In this document: positions 21,757-35,214 of the stretch, piece after piece
Layout: every line of letters begins with the position of its first letter
How positions within the stretch are numbered: position 1 is the stretch's first letter
NCBI GenBank assembly: GCA_023897205.1
Contig: JAHWDD010000004.1
Location: 4,216,001 to 4,280,000, forward strand
Direction of reading: 5' to 3'
Length of the DNA: 64,000 nt
DNA from: Exophiala sp. HKRS030
Lineage: Eukaryota > Ascomycota > Eurotiomycetes > Chaetothyriales > Herpotrichiellaceae
The notes under the pieces: generated by a model
The model's database searches: none
What the model was told of the DNA's origin: nothing
The model's input: the letters and a program-made list of their open reading frames with translations, nothing else
Position numbers and translations under genes: made by a program

Positions 21757-23642
21757 ATGGAACGTCTCGTGAAGAGTGCTCTCGAGGAGAGTTCTCTTCT
21801 CCTAAAAGTTGCTGTGGTAGTCATTGCTGCAGGTTTACTGTTTGCTGCGGTTCGCCAAAGGCTGTACCCGCAGCCTCTACCATGGCTTCCTTACAATCAA
21901 GAAGCCAAGGGGAGATTGTTCGGGGACCTACCGTCGCTGATGAGCTGGCATAAGAAATATGGAGAGCAACGCAAATGGTACCAGGCACAGTGTCTGAAGT
22001 TGAATTCTCCTATGGTTCAGGTCTTTCTCCATCCGTTCGACGGGAAGCCTTCAATCCTATTGTGTGATCACCGCGAGATACGCGACATCCTAATGAAACG
22101 ATACAAGGAGTTTGATCGTGGTAATCGTGAGCAGAACGCTTTTGGCGCTCTGCTTCCACAGCAATTCCTGTCTATCCAGACACCTACTCCGAAATTCAAA
22201 TTCCACAAAGAATTAATGAAGGATCTCATGCTTCCTGGATTTCTCAATGATGTATTTAACTTCCACTCCGTCCTGATAGCTTGATCAAGTTCTTATTGAA
22301 CTAACTTGTCTTTTCTAGGTTAATGCTCCTGAGATCTACCGGAAGTCAATTGCATTACTGGACTTGTGGAAAGCAAAGACAATCATTGCCAATGGTCGAC
22401 CGTTCGATGTGAAGTGGGATATACACAAAGCCGCCTTTGATATCATAATGGCCGTCTCCTTTGGCCTCAAAGACGAGGATAGCTGCACCATCAAACAGCT
22501 TAGGGCTACTTTGGCAGAAGATAATCCTAGGGCTTCACGTCAAGTTGACCTCAACGAACCCTACAAATTTTCGAGCCTGGCTATGGACCCCGAAGGTCAG
22601 GCTGTGTTGGATCTTACCGAAAGTATAAGTGTCGGATTTTCTTCACCTATTCCCTACATTCACAGCTGGATATTGCTGCACATGCCACCGCTTCGGAATG
22701 CTGTACAGGTAAAAGAACAAATGACCCGCCGTCAGATTGACGGTGCCGTTGCAAAACTACCTCCGACTGATGAGGAAGCGCAACGTAATGCTAAAACCGG
22801 GTTGGAATACCTGATTTTCCGTGAGAGAGCATCTGCGAGGAAGTCAGGTCGAGAACCCAACTATCACAGTCGCTATATATATGATGAGGTGAGTCTGCTA
22901 ACTCGTCTTTGTGTGCCGAAACAGTATGCTGAGTGCTCTGATATAGCTTTTTGGTTATCTCATTGGAGGCCATGACACCACCTCGAACTCGCTCGCATGG
23001 GGGTTGATGTACCTTGCGGACATCGAGGGCCCTCAAAAGAAACTTCGTTCCAAGTTGAAGGAAGCATTCCCCGAAGCCGCTCGGGAGAAACGTCAATTGA
23101 CGCTGGACGAAATTACAAAGGCCAACGTTCCATACTTGGAAGCCGTGAACGAGGAGATCCTCAGGTTTAGCGTTGTCATACCCGTTGTTTCCAGGAAAGC
23201 CGTTTGCGACACTACAATCCTGGGCCATGCTATCCCAAAAGGGACCGAAGTCGAATTCGTTTTCAACGGGCCGGGCTTCTTGAAGCCACAGCTCCCCGTC
23301 AATAACGAATTGAGAAGTGAGACCTCCAAGCTATCCAAAATTCGAGACTGGGCTAGAGACGACGTGGACCAGTTCCTCCCAGAAAGGTGGCTGGACACGG
23401 ACCACAATGGAAACGAGGTGTTTGATGCTCTCAAAGGTCCGATGATGACTTTCGGAGGTGGACCCCGAGGATGTTATGGCAAAAGACTCGCTTATATGGA
23501 GATGCGGATTATTCTTGCCCTGCTAGTTTGGAATTTCGAGTTCTTACCCATGAAGTCCCAGCGAAGACCTTTCGGCTTGCTTGAAAATATCACTGTGGAA
23601 CCGTCGGAGTGTCTGATAAAGATCAAGACTTTGATCCAATGA
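21757..23642 (+). CDS. cytochrome P450 monooxygenase
   Basis: Haem monooxygenase anchored in the ER. Exons 21757-22251, 22319-22888 and 22947-23642, with introns of 67 and 58 nt; 586 residues. An N-terminal membrane anchor lies at about 14-33 (LLLKVAVVVIAAGLLFAAV). I-helix oxygen-activation motif GGHDTT is at 362-367 (formed next to a splice site), the K-helix ExxR is in NEEILRF, PERW follows, and the haem loop FGGGPRGCYG has ligand C531. It is longer than most P450s (about 500-550) because of an insertion between ExxR and PERW. All catalytic motifs are intact. It converges with a Baeyer-Villiger-type monooxygenase and probably provides the first hydroxylation of the island's substrate. Confidence 0.93.
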
Positions 23643-24017
23643 AGAAACCCTTGATATGGACCTTGACTAGGCACTCTCAATCGGACCTACAAATTCCTTC
23701 AAACTTAAGATACTTATCTTTTCACGGGGGGTTTTCTTCTAGTTCTTTCTCTTCTAGTTCCGGAAATATGCTGGACTATGCATGATTGACGGCTAAATTA
23801 ATTCCAGTGAGGGTTACCTGGTATCGGCCACGATACACTGACAATGGTTCTCAAGTGATTTTATTATTAGAGGCTCGACTAGTAACCACTGTAGATATAT
23901 TTCAATCGTTATGTTCTATCCCGGATCTGACTACCTCGACAACACGCAAGACCCGTCCAAGTGTTGTCTTGACACGGGTCACCAACCGAGGTAATCTTGT
24001 CTCTTATATAACGGGAC
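23643..24017. other. convergent spacer P450/BVMO
   Basis: 375 bp; holds the two 3' ends. No gene seen. Confidence 0.55.
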
Positions 24018-25880
24018 TCAGATCTTGGTGAAAGGATCATCAAAGTACCAGACTGGGTCACCGTCCTCACTAACTTCGGTCTGTGTGTATCCGTTGCCCA
24101 GAAACTGGAAGGTGTTGTTGGTCTTGTAGGTGAGATCGTAGTCCTCCCAGCGGACTTCTTTGAGCAGTTCAAAGAAATGTAGACGACTGCCGGGATAAAT
24201 GGCGGTGACAGGGCCATGGATCTTCCCATTCTTGAACCACGATCGGCAAGCTGTGGAGGGCATTAGATATCAATACGGCGTTTGTGAGTTCTTGGGATCA
24301 AAAACTTACGTGAGGACCACACGAGACGTTTCATCAGTTCGTGCGTGTGGTTGTATAGGTCCTTGATTGCTTTTTCTTTTGGCTCAAACGACTTGATGTT
24401 CTCTCTCTGGAACTTTTCAATCATCTGGAATGCATACCGTGTATACCATTCGAGGATGGGTAAGATGGAGCTGTGGCTAGCCGGACCGTTGGGGCCAATC
24501 AACACTTTAATAGTCAATACCTTACGTCAAGCACATCCTCTCATCATGTTCGAACTCACAGAAAAAGTTGGGAAAATTCCTCACGGTGACTCCCAAATAT
24601 CCAATTGGGAAATCTCCAAATTGCTCTTTGATGTCGGCACCGTTGCGACCGATCAGCTTGAAGTGTGGTGTAAAGGATGTGTCGAAACCTGTGGCGCAGA
24701 TGACGACGTCGACTTCATGTTCCGTGCCGTCTTCGTCGACGACGCCAGTTTCCGTCAGTCTCACCACCGACCTGTGCACCGGCTGAACATTCTCCTTGGT
24801 CAGGGACTGTAGATATCCACTTCCAGGCGTCATTCGGCGACATCCCAAAGCGAAATTTGGTGTCATCCTCGCCGTCAGAGCCGGGTCACCTCCGAGTTGG
24901 TCCTTCATGATACTGGCGATGAGGTCGCGTGAGTTTTTCTGGTCTTTGCCCTTGGAGTGCATGAGGGTGAAGCGTTTGTTGAGCTCGCCTTCGATATCCC
25001 GGCAGTACTTGACGTGAGCCTCAGGGTTCTCTCGGAATTCCTTGAGTTGCTCCTCGGAGTATTCGAAATTGGTGCCACCGGGTCCGGCGTATCTGGCTCC
25101 GAATCCAGTGGTGATCCACACGGGAGACCGCAGGAATGCCGTGAGCTTTTTCACCTTTGGTTGAATATTGGGGACTATCTGGACGGCCGAAGACCCTCCT
25201 CCGATCACCGCGACCGTCTTGTCGGTGAGATCGTAGTCCGCGTCCCACTTGGCGCTGTGCATCAATTTGCCCTTGAACAGATCAAGGCCTGGGATGTCGG
25301 GATATTTCCAGGAGTTGAGCACTCCAGAACCGCTGATGAGAATGTCACACGAGTCTGTTATTCGTTCTCCGGCTGGGTTCAGAATCTTGACGTGGTACTT
25401 GCCGAGTTCCTCGTCCCAAACTGCTTCTTCGACCGTCGTCTTGAACTGGACATACTTTTCAAGATTGTACTTGACGGCGATGTCTTTGAAGTACTGCCAG
25501 ATTTCCTCGGATGCCGAGTAGAAATGTGACCAGTTGGGGTTTCGAGCCCAAGTGAACTGGTAAGAATGAGAAGGAATATCACAGGTACAGCCGGGATAGC
25601 GATTTTCCAACCACGTCCCTCCGACGTCGTTGTTCTTCTCATAGATTTGTAGGTCGATGTTCTCGAGGGCTCTCTCGGCTTTGTAGGCGATTTGTAATCC
25701 TGCGGCGCCAGCTCCGACACAGATGATTCTCAGCGGGCGCTTGGCGTACAAAAGCTGCTCAGTGACTCGATAGCCATCAAAATCTTGGTTGTACCATTCA
25801 TTCTCGTGGATGGCGTCTGAAGGCGGCACGGCGTCGAGGTCCGGCTGCGCCGAAATCAGCATCACCGGTTTGTTGATCAT
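24018..25880 (-). CDS. flavin monooxygenase with Baeyer-Villiger signature
   Basis: FAD- and NADPH-dependent monooxygenase expected to convert a ketone to an ester or lactone. Exons 25880-24560, 24504-24310 and 24250-24018, with introns of 55 and 59 nt; 582 residues. The FAD Rossmann motif GAGAAG is at 56-61. The BVMO fingerprint FxGxxxHxxxW fits exactly at 202-212 (F202, G204, H208, W212), and the NADPH Rossmann motif GGGSSA is at 227-232. The first splice restores NFPNFFLLIGPNG and the second PCRSWFKNG, both conserved in this family. I chose the ATG at 25880; the frame extends upstream but only from TTG. It diverges from the iron-ADH gene over a 579-bp shared promoter. Confidence 0.92.
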
Positions 25881-26459
25881 GGCTGGCTCTGAAAATCCGT
25901 GGACGTCTTTGAGATTGTTTGCTTGATTTGTTTTGACATCTAACACAGCAAAAGATATGGGCTTGTGTTTGGGTTCCCGAATTTGCAATGAATCATTATA
26001 AGGAAGGCCTCTCCAATGATTGTCCCGAACTCACCTGATCGTTGCTCGGGCGGTTCCAAGACGCTGCATACAAAGATTGGAGTCGACCCCAGATCCTCGG
26101 TTCTCGACAGGTCCATGGACATCACCCGATAGCCGAAGGCGATAGACGACATGAAGACTACAACGCAGCATTCGGGTCATCGTCCGAAAAGGAGAAGCGG
26201 GGACTGACCTTTGCCGAACAGTAAATTTGCGGAGCACTTTTACGTGGTAAGCTCCAACAAAGGACTTCCAATCACATGGTCATTGAAATGATCAGAACAG
26301 CCTCTGCTGAGGTTCATGTTTACACCCAGACTCTAGGTGTTAGTCGGGGCTTTTTCTTTGGAAATTAGTTGCCAATCGCCTTTGCCTCCAGACTTGACGA
26401 AAAATACAATACGCTACTCACGACACCATTCGACATCAACATCTCCCGAGTCGGAGAAG
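25881..26459. promoter_or_regulatory. divergent promoter BVMO / iron-ADH
   Basis: Shared upstream region of two genes that would act in consecutive steps. It contains the inverted CGG-N8-CCG site listed next. Confidence 0.65.
26171..26188. promoter_or_regulatory. candidate Zn2Cys6 operator, CGG-N8-CCG inverted repeat
   Basis: TTCGG at 26171-26175 and CCGAA at 26184-26188 form a perfect 5-bp inverted repeat with an 8-nt spacer, near the middle of the divergent promoter. Paired inverted CGG half-sites are the classical targets of dimeric Zn2Cys6 factors; such factors are encoded at 27878-30139 and 39403-41815. Binding is not shown. Confidence 0.4.
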
Positions 26460-27846
26460 ATGGTTTCCAGCGAAACCTACGAAGTGGCCTTTGCAGACCC
26501 TCCAGGAACCAACCTGGCAGGCATACCTACCACCAATCTAAAGTTGTTCTCGCCATACGTTTCCCACGGCTTGCCGTACGATGTCGCTTGCGCAAAGCAC
26601 GTCTCTGAAACCTTTCATGCCAAACGAGTTTATATAATCGCCTCTGGTACCCTAGCGCGAACGTCAGATAAGGTTGAGAGGTTGATCACAGCTATCGGTA
26701 AAGATAACGTCGTGGGAGTGAGAAAGGGAATGACTCCCCATACTCCGTGGTCAGAGATACTTTCCATCACTGGGGAGTGCAGAAAGCTGGATGTGGACTG
26801 TGTGGTGACGTTGGGAGCCGGAAGTACCACAGATGGCGCCAAAATCGTCGTACTGGTAACATCTCCCTTCCATGTAGTATGCGGTGATATGTTGACGAGT
26901 CTTGTCAGGCGTTGGCCAACGACATTCAAACCCCCCAACAACTGGCTAGATATTCGGTAGAAAGCCAGGACGTTCCCGACAATATCGCACAGCCCACTGT
27001 TCCTCTGATCACGATCCCCACAAGTCTATCAGGTGGCGAGGTAAGACCTCAATACAGCTATACTTTACAAGTGCCAGCAACTGATTTCGTATACAGTATT
27101 TCAGTCTTGGTGGAGGAACCGATGACAGCACGCATCATAAGCAAGGCTTCCTACATTCTGGAATGGGGTCCAAGCTGATCATCCTTGACCCCGAGCTTTG
27201 TGTGACCACCCCTCCGTATCACTGGCTAAGCACGGGGATTCGTAGCGTGGACCACTGCGTGGAAGCCCTTTGTTGCCTGACCGCGACCGAAAAATCAGAC
27301 AAAAAGGCTGAGGCAGGACTTCGACAGCTAGTTCCCAATCTGTTGAAATGCAAACGGGATCCCAACGACGTCGAGGCTCGTCGACAATGCCAGCTTGCGG
27401 TTGTGAACGCTATGGACAACATCCGTGCCGGAATCCCCATGGGCGGTAGCCATGCGATTGGACACCAACTCGGTCCTTTAGGAGTTCCTCACGGCATTAC
27501 CAGCTGCATAATGTGTCCGGCAGTTATGAAATACAACATCAAGCACGGCAAGGACCCCGAAATCTTCAAGAGGCAGGAGAAAGTGAGAAAACTTCTGTGG
27601 TCGGAGCCAGAGGTGGCCCACACCTTGAGAAATGCGTCTTTGGATTCCAACTCGGACCTTGGAGACCTGTTGGACGCCATCATTCGAGCCCTAGGATTGC
27701 CGAGGACACTAAGTGAGGTAGGAGTTACTGACAAAGAGATCAGCGGTTTGTCGACGAGGGCTCTCGAAGACTTTTGGGCTCCCACTAACCCTATTCCACT
27801 TCTCAAACCGGAACAAGTTACTGAGATTCTGATGGAAGTGAAATAG
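26460..27846 (+). CDS. iron-containing alcohol dehydrogenase (maleylacetate-reductase-like)
   Basis: NAD(P)-dependent alcohol dehydrogenase of the group III iron-activated family. Exons 26460-26855, 26909-27040 and 27097-27846, with introns of 53 and 56 nt; 425 residues. The nucleotide-binding turn appears as TLGAGSTTDGAKIV, IPTSLSGGE spans a splice site, and metal ligands are suggested by D and H in GIRSVDHCVEALC and by the two His of SHAIGHQLGPLGVPHG. The family covers alcohol dehydrogenases and maleylacetate reductases; sequence alone does not separate them. Position opposite a BVMO favours oxidation of an alicyclic alcohol to the ketone the BVMO uses, but reduction of a ring-cleavage product is equally possible. 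Confidence 0.88.
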
Positions 27847-27877
27847 ATGTATATAAATATACATAGCAAAGTTTCCG

Positions 27878-30139
27878 CTACACTATTGAGAAATAACAAT
27901 TAAACATCTTCATCGAAAGGTCTCGATCGTCCACTCGGACTTTCAGCTCGTCCTGCTGCTTGATAAGTTCTCTGAGTAAAATGGCCGCTCGTTTCGCATT
28001 CCTCGTAGCACCAGAGCTGAGCTTGAAAGGCGGCAGTGATTGTGAGTCGGACTCTTCATCCTCCAGTACTGGCTTCGCTTCACTTAGCGCCTCTAGCTGC
28101 TCTATGGCCCAGGTGCGTTGTGTTTCGTCCTTGCACTCGCACCCAAACATGAATAGAGGCCACAGGAGGGCTGGATGCACGACCTTTTGCTGGGTCTGCT
28201 CACTGATTTCTCCGTACGCGCGCTGCATGCTGTTCCAAGTTTCCCCCAGTGCACGACTAGCCGTAGAGGACAGTGGGAAATTCCACCAGCTCACGCGATG
28301 GAGATACACGAACAAGATCCAGAAACTCGCAAGGTACACGTTGAAGATCTCTTCGAGCCTGGTGGCGACGTCACTCGAAACCACCTGCATCAGTTGCTCG
28401 GCCTTGACCGAAATCACCGTGGGCCGAGAATGCCAAAGCTCAAACAACTCGGTCTCGATTTGTTTGCACGCCAAAATTACCTGGTACTCGTCCTCGGTCG
28501 TCGAACGGCTGCAGTGGTGCTTGTTGTGGGAACTGATCCGTCTACAGTACGACTGTGACGACAGGTACCACTCTAGTGCCGGTTGAAGAAGCGAGTTCAA
28601 CATGGCCTGTTTTACCTGGCCCATGCTGAGAGACAACCTGCTGCCATTATTCTCGAACTGGAACTGCGACTGTTCGGTGGATAGTGCACTGAGAGCAGGC
28701 GACTCGGAAGACTCGGTGTCAGACTCGTCTGCCATGACGTTTCTTGCTTCGTCTTCGACCTCCAATGTGGTAGCGGACGTGATCCGCGTCGGGTAGCGAC
28801 TAACGATCCGGAGCGCCTTTTGCGAGAGCAATGCGTCCCCGCCGAGATGGGTCGCTTTACTGTCCAGCGTGTTCAGCCATGACAGCAACTCTTGGGAGTC
28901 CCGGCTCCAGGTCGTTTCCGTTGCGATGACAGCGTCGGCCAAATCACCCGGGAACAGGCCACGATTGGCATCCTGGTCGTGAATCACTTCAAACCATGCG
29001 AGTAAGAAAACGGCCGCCAACATGTACTCACGCGTCCTGGTCTTCATTCCAGAGTTGTTCTTGGAGAGTTTCATACGGATCTCGCTACAAGCGGCCCGAT
29101 GATGACCCAGAATGCGTTTCATACATTCATTCCGCTCATGTGCGCCTTGACCGCAGGTCTCATTCATGGATAGAAGCTCAGCAACACAGAGGAGTGCACT
29201 ATTGACCGCTCGACTCTGCTCACTCATCTTGTGAAAGTAGCGCTGTAAGCGTCGCCACCGCTTGAATCCGCCAATCAAAACAGCCGCTGGAGGCTGTGCA
29301 ATCTTTTGGAATAGTTGCTTGAGCTGTGCGCGTTGGCTTTCTGATGAGAGGATTTCGTCGTCATCAACGTGTCTGCTTCTTGGAATACTAGAGTGATTTT
29401 GAGGCTGTTGAAGGGGTTCTCGTCTCTTCTCACTCCCCAAAGAAGATTCTGCCAATGATGGAAAGCTCAAAGGAATATCACCCCATGCGCCTACCATTCC
29501 ATGGCTTCGTCCCTCCCGGTCAGGTGCTGGGCCTTCTCGTGTAGAGGGATTCGCGTTGTTAGCCCCCGGGGAATTAAACAGCAGGTCCTGATCTCCACTG
29601 TCATGACCGCTGCTGTGAATACCAACGTTGGGCGGATTTGAGTCGTCCGGGAAGATGCATGGCCATTCACCAGCCCATGAAGTGAATTGATCGTCGACAA
29701 GGTCGTTCAGGAAAAAGTTTTTGGCCTGAACCGAAGAGCTCATGTTGGTATCTTCTGGAAGGTAAGAAAGTAGTGCCGAGACTCCCTGAGTAGGTGGCAT
29801 CACAGTTGTTGCGGTGTGGACATGGTGCGATGCAGAAGGCGCTTGTCTCAATAACCCAGATTCCCCTGTAACTCGAGAGCCAGCGTAGTGGTTCCTCGCC
29901 GCTCGTTCTTGCTGCTGCAGCCGCTGGGCCTGTGGCAGATAATAACAGTCGAGCTGCAATCGAGTGCAGTGACCGCAGACAGGGTGTACCTCATCACACC
30001 GAACCCTGCGTTGCTTGCAGTTGGCACAGCCGGTTCTCGAACGAGGACCCGAACGGCCTAGTTTCTTCCGACGAGACCCTCCCGGAGGGTAAGAGTCCTG
30101 CATGAAGATGAGGCCTTTTGTTCCTCGAGGTTGCATCAT
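27878..30139 (-). CDS. Zn2Cys6 transcription factor
   Basis: Single-exon regulator of 753 residues. The first ATG is at 30139 (the next codon is also ATG); the upstream frame extension begins with GTG and is not used. The zinc cluster is at C38, C41, C48, C55, C58 and C65 (TGCANCKQRRVRC), preceded by a basic stretch SRRKKLGRSGPRSR. The body matches the PF11951-like fungal transcription-factor class, with long helical segments and WLNTLDSKATHLGGDALL. It ends 31 bases past the stop of the iron-ADH gene in convergent orientation. The most likely local regulator of the BVMO/ADH pair. Confidence 0.88.
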   Translation of the reverse strand: MMQPRGTKGLIFMQDSYPPGGSRRKKLGRSGPRSRTGCANCKQRRVRCDEVHPVCGHCTRLQLDCYYLPQAQRLQQQERAARNHYAGSRVTGESGLLRQAPSASHHVHTATTVMPPTQGVSALLSYLPEDTNMSSSVQAKNFFLNDLVDDQFTSWAGEWPCIFPDDSNPPNVGIHSSGHDSGDQDLLFNSPGANNANPSTREGPAPDREGRSHGMVGAWGDIPLSFPSLAESSLGSEKRREPLQQPQNHSSIPRSRHVDDDEILSSESQRAQLKQLFQKIAQPPAAVLIGGFKRWRRLQRYFHKMSEQSRAVNSALLCVAELLSMNETCGQGAHERNECMKRILGHHRAACSEIRMKLSKNNSGMKTRTREYMLAAVFLLAWFEVIHDQDANRGLFPGDLADAVIATETTWSRDSQELLSWLNTLDSKATHLGGDALLSQKALRIVSRYPTRITSATTLEVEDEARNVMADESDTESSESPALSALSTEQSQFQFENNGSRLSLSMGQVKQAMLNSLLQPALEWYLSSQSYCRRISSHNKHHCSRSTTEDEYQVILACKQIETELFELWHSRPTVISVKAEQLMQVVSSDVATRLEEIFNVYLASFWILFVYLHRVSWWNFPLSSTASRALGETWNSMQRAYGEISEQTQQKVVHPALLWPLFMFGCECKDETQRTWAIEQLEALSEAKPVLEDEESDSQSLPPFKLSSGATRNAKRAAILLRELIKQQDELKVRVDDRDLSMKMFNCYFSIV

Positions 30140-30906
30140 TGGATGAGAAGGGTGTCCAGCATAGATTGTGACTATACGAGCAATACAGTCGATGCCCGAA
30201 CGTGAGAATCGCGTACCCGTACGGAAGGGGAGTGAGAGAGACTCGGAAACCCGGGGAAGCGTGACCAGAGAAATGCCGTGCCAAATTGGTAAGGCGGGGT
30301 AATGGTCCGAATCATGTCTTCTTCCACAAGAGGTGGCGATTCCACTTGCTGCCCTTGGCAGACTCACCGTTGCCGGGCTCGCCGGGCTCTGGTAGTGCCT
30401 TTCGGAAGCTTTGTTCGGGCTCGGGTGGATTGTATCTTCCCTCTAACTCGCTCCGGATTGGCCTCGGCTTGCTGTTCATCTCATGTCAGAGCCTTGGACA
30501 GCGTTGGTCACGAACGCGGTTTAGAGTGGATGAGAAGGCTTTATGGTGATGTCAGTATCGTGCTCAGAGGCGTGTGATGAACCTTTTTCAAAAAACGTGG
30601 GAAGTGCTGATCTCTGTACTTAGGGTTTCTATATGACTCGGTATCGAGAATCCCATCTCTTATTGCGACCGAGTCTGGGTCAAAACCCTGTGTGGTGACG
30701 GGACTCGAGTCAATATTCACAATTCCAACGCGTGCCCTCGGTGAACGCGGTGTCGAATGTACTTTGGAAGAAACTGTGCTTAAAATAAATTGCGAAACTG
30801 GATCCATTCCGGATGATCAGCTCGATCAATCGCAGTTAGACAGACACTATGCATAGACTTGACCCTCCCTTCCGCTAAACTGGCGAGCTATACTTTGCAA
30901 CAAATT
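30140..30906. other. intergenic, regulator promoter
   Basis: 767 bp between two minus-strand genes; no gene recognised. Confidence 0.55.
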
Positions 30907-32701
30907 TCACACAGCTTCCACCCGAGTGTGTTCGCCCTTCGGTTCAGAGGATGGTATATGCACATCCTCAATCGGGCCGTGGTAGACCTCGTGTTCTTCG
31001 TCACCAAATAATGCTCCAATCTCTTCCAGAGCCAATCCTCGCGTGTCTGGAAAGAAAAGGAAACAGGCAATGGCGAACAGGTAAGCAGGGATGATGAAAC
31101 ACAGATAGAACTTCCAGCCGATATTCCTAACATGCAGGGTCAGCTTGATTCTTGCTTCGATTAATGGACGTTGACTTACTCAAATGCAGTCGGCGCTGCC
31201 TGGAGCCACATAATGTTCATCAAGGCGACAGCCGCAAGACCGATAGTTACTCCCTTGCTACGAAGATGAGTTGGAAACATCTCCGGATACCAAACCCATT
31301 GCACTTCATCCAAGCACAATTGGGAGAACGCCTAGGAAGTCTTAGCCCGTGGTCCTTTGGGTTTGTAAAGATAGACTGACCATATAGCAAAATGTCATTG
31401 CTACGGCAGCCCGGAGGGCGGCTTGATTTTGTCCAGGCATAACAGGGTAATTGGCTACCAGCGCAGCCTCTACAACGAGGCATGTCGTGACCAAAGTCGT
31501 CCCGAGAGCGACAATTTTGTTCCGGGGTAGCAACTCGATCAAGAAGATACCGATGATGCCGCACCCGAAACCAAGAGTATTGAAGCCTGAAGTGTACAAC
31601 AACACGGTCGAACCAGTGATTCCCAACCCCTTATAGATGATTGATGAGTAGTCTAGCCAGAATCGCCTTGGATCAGTAGTGTCCAATATCATCTCAAAGA
31701 GTCAACATATTTACTCACTGTTAATCACAAGTACGCCGGTAAACTGGATGCCACAGGCCAAACCTATCGCAAATAGTGTCCTCTTTCGATATGACTTTTT
31801 GGCCAGCATCGACTTCCAACTGCTTGGTAGTGAAGCATCGACTTGTAATTGAGCTTCAATTTGAGCGAATTCGAATCTTGCTTCTTCTGGCGCGTGAAGT
31901 CTTGCGAGGACCCTCCGAGCTTCATCGTGCTTTCCTGACTGCACGAGGTATCGCGGAGACTCAGGGAGCCAAGGCATACCAATTAGGACGATGACACAAG
32001 GAAGGCATTGGAAGGCAAATGTAGCGCGCCAGGCAGCGGGCTGTCGGTTGGTCAATATGTATTCATGGGCATGCACATGGGAAGGGTAGGAAAGTCTTAC
32101 ATGGTCCACGAAATAGAAGCCATATCCAACCCAGCAAGCAAATGTGTAGCCAAAGAGCAAGCTCGCACCGTGAATATTCACAAGAGCTCCACGGTTTTTG
32201 GGTGGAGCAACTTCAGTCATCCACATGGGAATACTGCCCAACAACATCCACGAGCCAACACCAGCCACAAAGCGAAACACGAGGAACATGGCGATATTGA
32301 CAGACCCGGCAAGTAAGGCGCCTGAGATAAGGACGAGGATTGCCGGGAAGGCGATGGCCCATTTTCTGCCCCAATGATCGCCCACAGGATTGATCAACAA
32401 TGCCCCGACAAAGGCACCAGCCTGGAAGAGACCATTCATGGTCGAGATGAGAGACGTGGCATCCGATCTGGTGGCGAGTTCAAAGTATTCGATAAAAGTC
32501 GGTTGAGCTATCCATATGTGTCAGTCGAACCGGTATTATCTCTGAAACTGTACTGTAAGGTAAACACCTACCAAGCGTGGTTCCGATGATGCTGGCACTA
32601 TAACCCATAGCAACCGAAGCACATCCCATGAACAAGATGACAGCGACATTATAGAACTGAAACTGCCGGCTAGCGACGTGCTCCGTTACGACTGGTTCCA
32701 T
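30907..32701 (-). CDS. MFS sugar-type transporter
   Basis: Proton-coupled plasma-membrane uptake carrier of the fungal sugar porter family. Six exons: 32701-32572, 32507-32101, 32040-31719, 31652-31381, 31331-31180 and 31126-30907, with introns of 49-66 nt; 500 residues and about 12 helices. Signatures: GDHWGRKWAI in loop 2-3, the sugar-porter motif PESPRYLVQSGKHDEA after helix 6, YPEMFPTHLRSKG in the loop after helix 10, and PDTRGLALEEI after helix 12. Every splice keeps the frame and the motifs. Given the neighbouring catabolic enzymes it may import the island's substrate rather than a hexose; that is inference. Confidence 0.92.
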
Positions 32702-33312
32702 GATTGATGGTCGATGGTGTTGTACCAAATGTGATGATAAAGAAGTGTTACGACTCGAAAAGAAGCACATGGCCGGGTGAGCGGTTCTATTTAGTATTAA
32801 GAAGCTTCTTTACACATGAGTGAGAAGTGGTGATGGCTTCGTGTGATCCCGCAAACCCGACCAAAGGTCATAGCGTCCCCATCTCATCCCGCAAAGTCCA
32901 TACCCGAGCTTGCATGGGTACTTTCTAAGCATGGGGTTATGCGGAGTCCCAAAGACCCTGTAGTGAGGTAAGCAAACAATACCAATGCAAAGGGAAATCG
33001 GCTGTAGAGTTTCGACTTTCCTAAATTAAGTATGCGAAATACCCGACCATTAGCGACACCCGGCCCCACGAGAATGCCTGGGTACTCGGTATCTTGGTGG
33101 ATTTTTGTGATTATGGCCAGCAACCTGACAATGACCAACCGTGTGTGATGTTATCCCGCTATTCCTTACCCGAGCTCGAATAATAGTCACTACAGTCAGG
33201 CAAATATTCTAGTTTGGTAAGATTGTATTTTATTACGATTTTATTCTTCTACTTGGCTGGGTTATATCATAGAAGGGCCCACACGTGCTCAAGCGCCACT
33301 GTTACCACTGTT
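32702..33312. other. intergenic, transporter promoter
   Basis: 611 bp between the transporter start and the thiolase stop. No gene seen. Confidence 0.55.
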
Positions 33313-34705
<1,393 letters not shown>

Positions 34706-35214
34706 CTTGCGCGATGTTACTTATTGAACAGCGTGCACAGAAAGTATAGACGCCTAGCTAGCAGACCAAGCAGTCTAGATGGTATTAGATATCAACTTAC
34801 ATGTTTGGGCCACAATATCAATCTTCATCGCGAAATCGACTGCAGTGATTGAAAGTTCTTGGCATGCTCTATTGCTGACTGACTGAATTGGCGAAGATTA
34901 CTCCACTTCACTATGTCTACAACTTGTTCCATCGTGATCAAAATTTGCCGATACGCGACGAGCCTTCAATAGCCACTTGAGTCTCGCCAAAGAAGCTGAA
35001 CTTACTCTACCTGAACGGCTAGGACTAGTCGACTCAAAAAGTTTTGTGTAGGACTACCTGAGTCACTACGGCAGGGTGGGCATGTCCTACAAACTACTAC
35101 CATCGGTATCCTTTCTTACATAAGCATTTGTACCCGATACATAGGTCGAGATAACTTCCTACGTACATTGGAATCCTGAGACTTCCTACGCAACGAAATG
35201 GCAGAGAGGTCAAT
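34706..35214. promoter_or_regulatory. divergent promoter thiolase / alpha-beta hydrolase
   Basis: 509 bp between two divergent genes of the same island, so probably co-regulated. I found no inverted CGG pair as clear as the one at 26171. Confidence 0.5.

Noticed and set aside
25881..25988. 36-residue N-terminal extension of the BVMO
   Set aside because: Starts with TTG; the ATG at 25880 leaves the usual spacing to the FAD-binding motif.
30140..30367. 76-residue N-terminal extension of the regulator at 27878-30139
   Set aside because: The extension begins at a GTG, and the first ATG that precedes the zinc cluster is at 30139.
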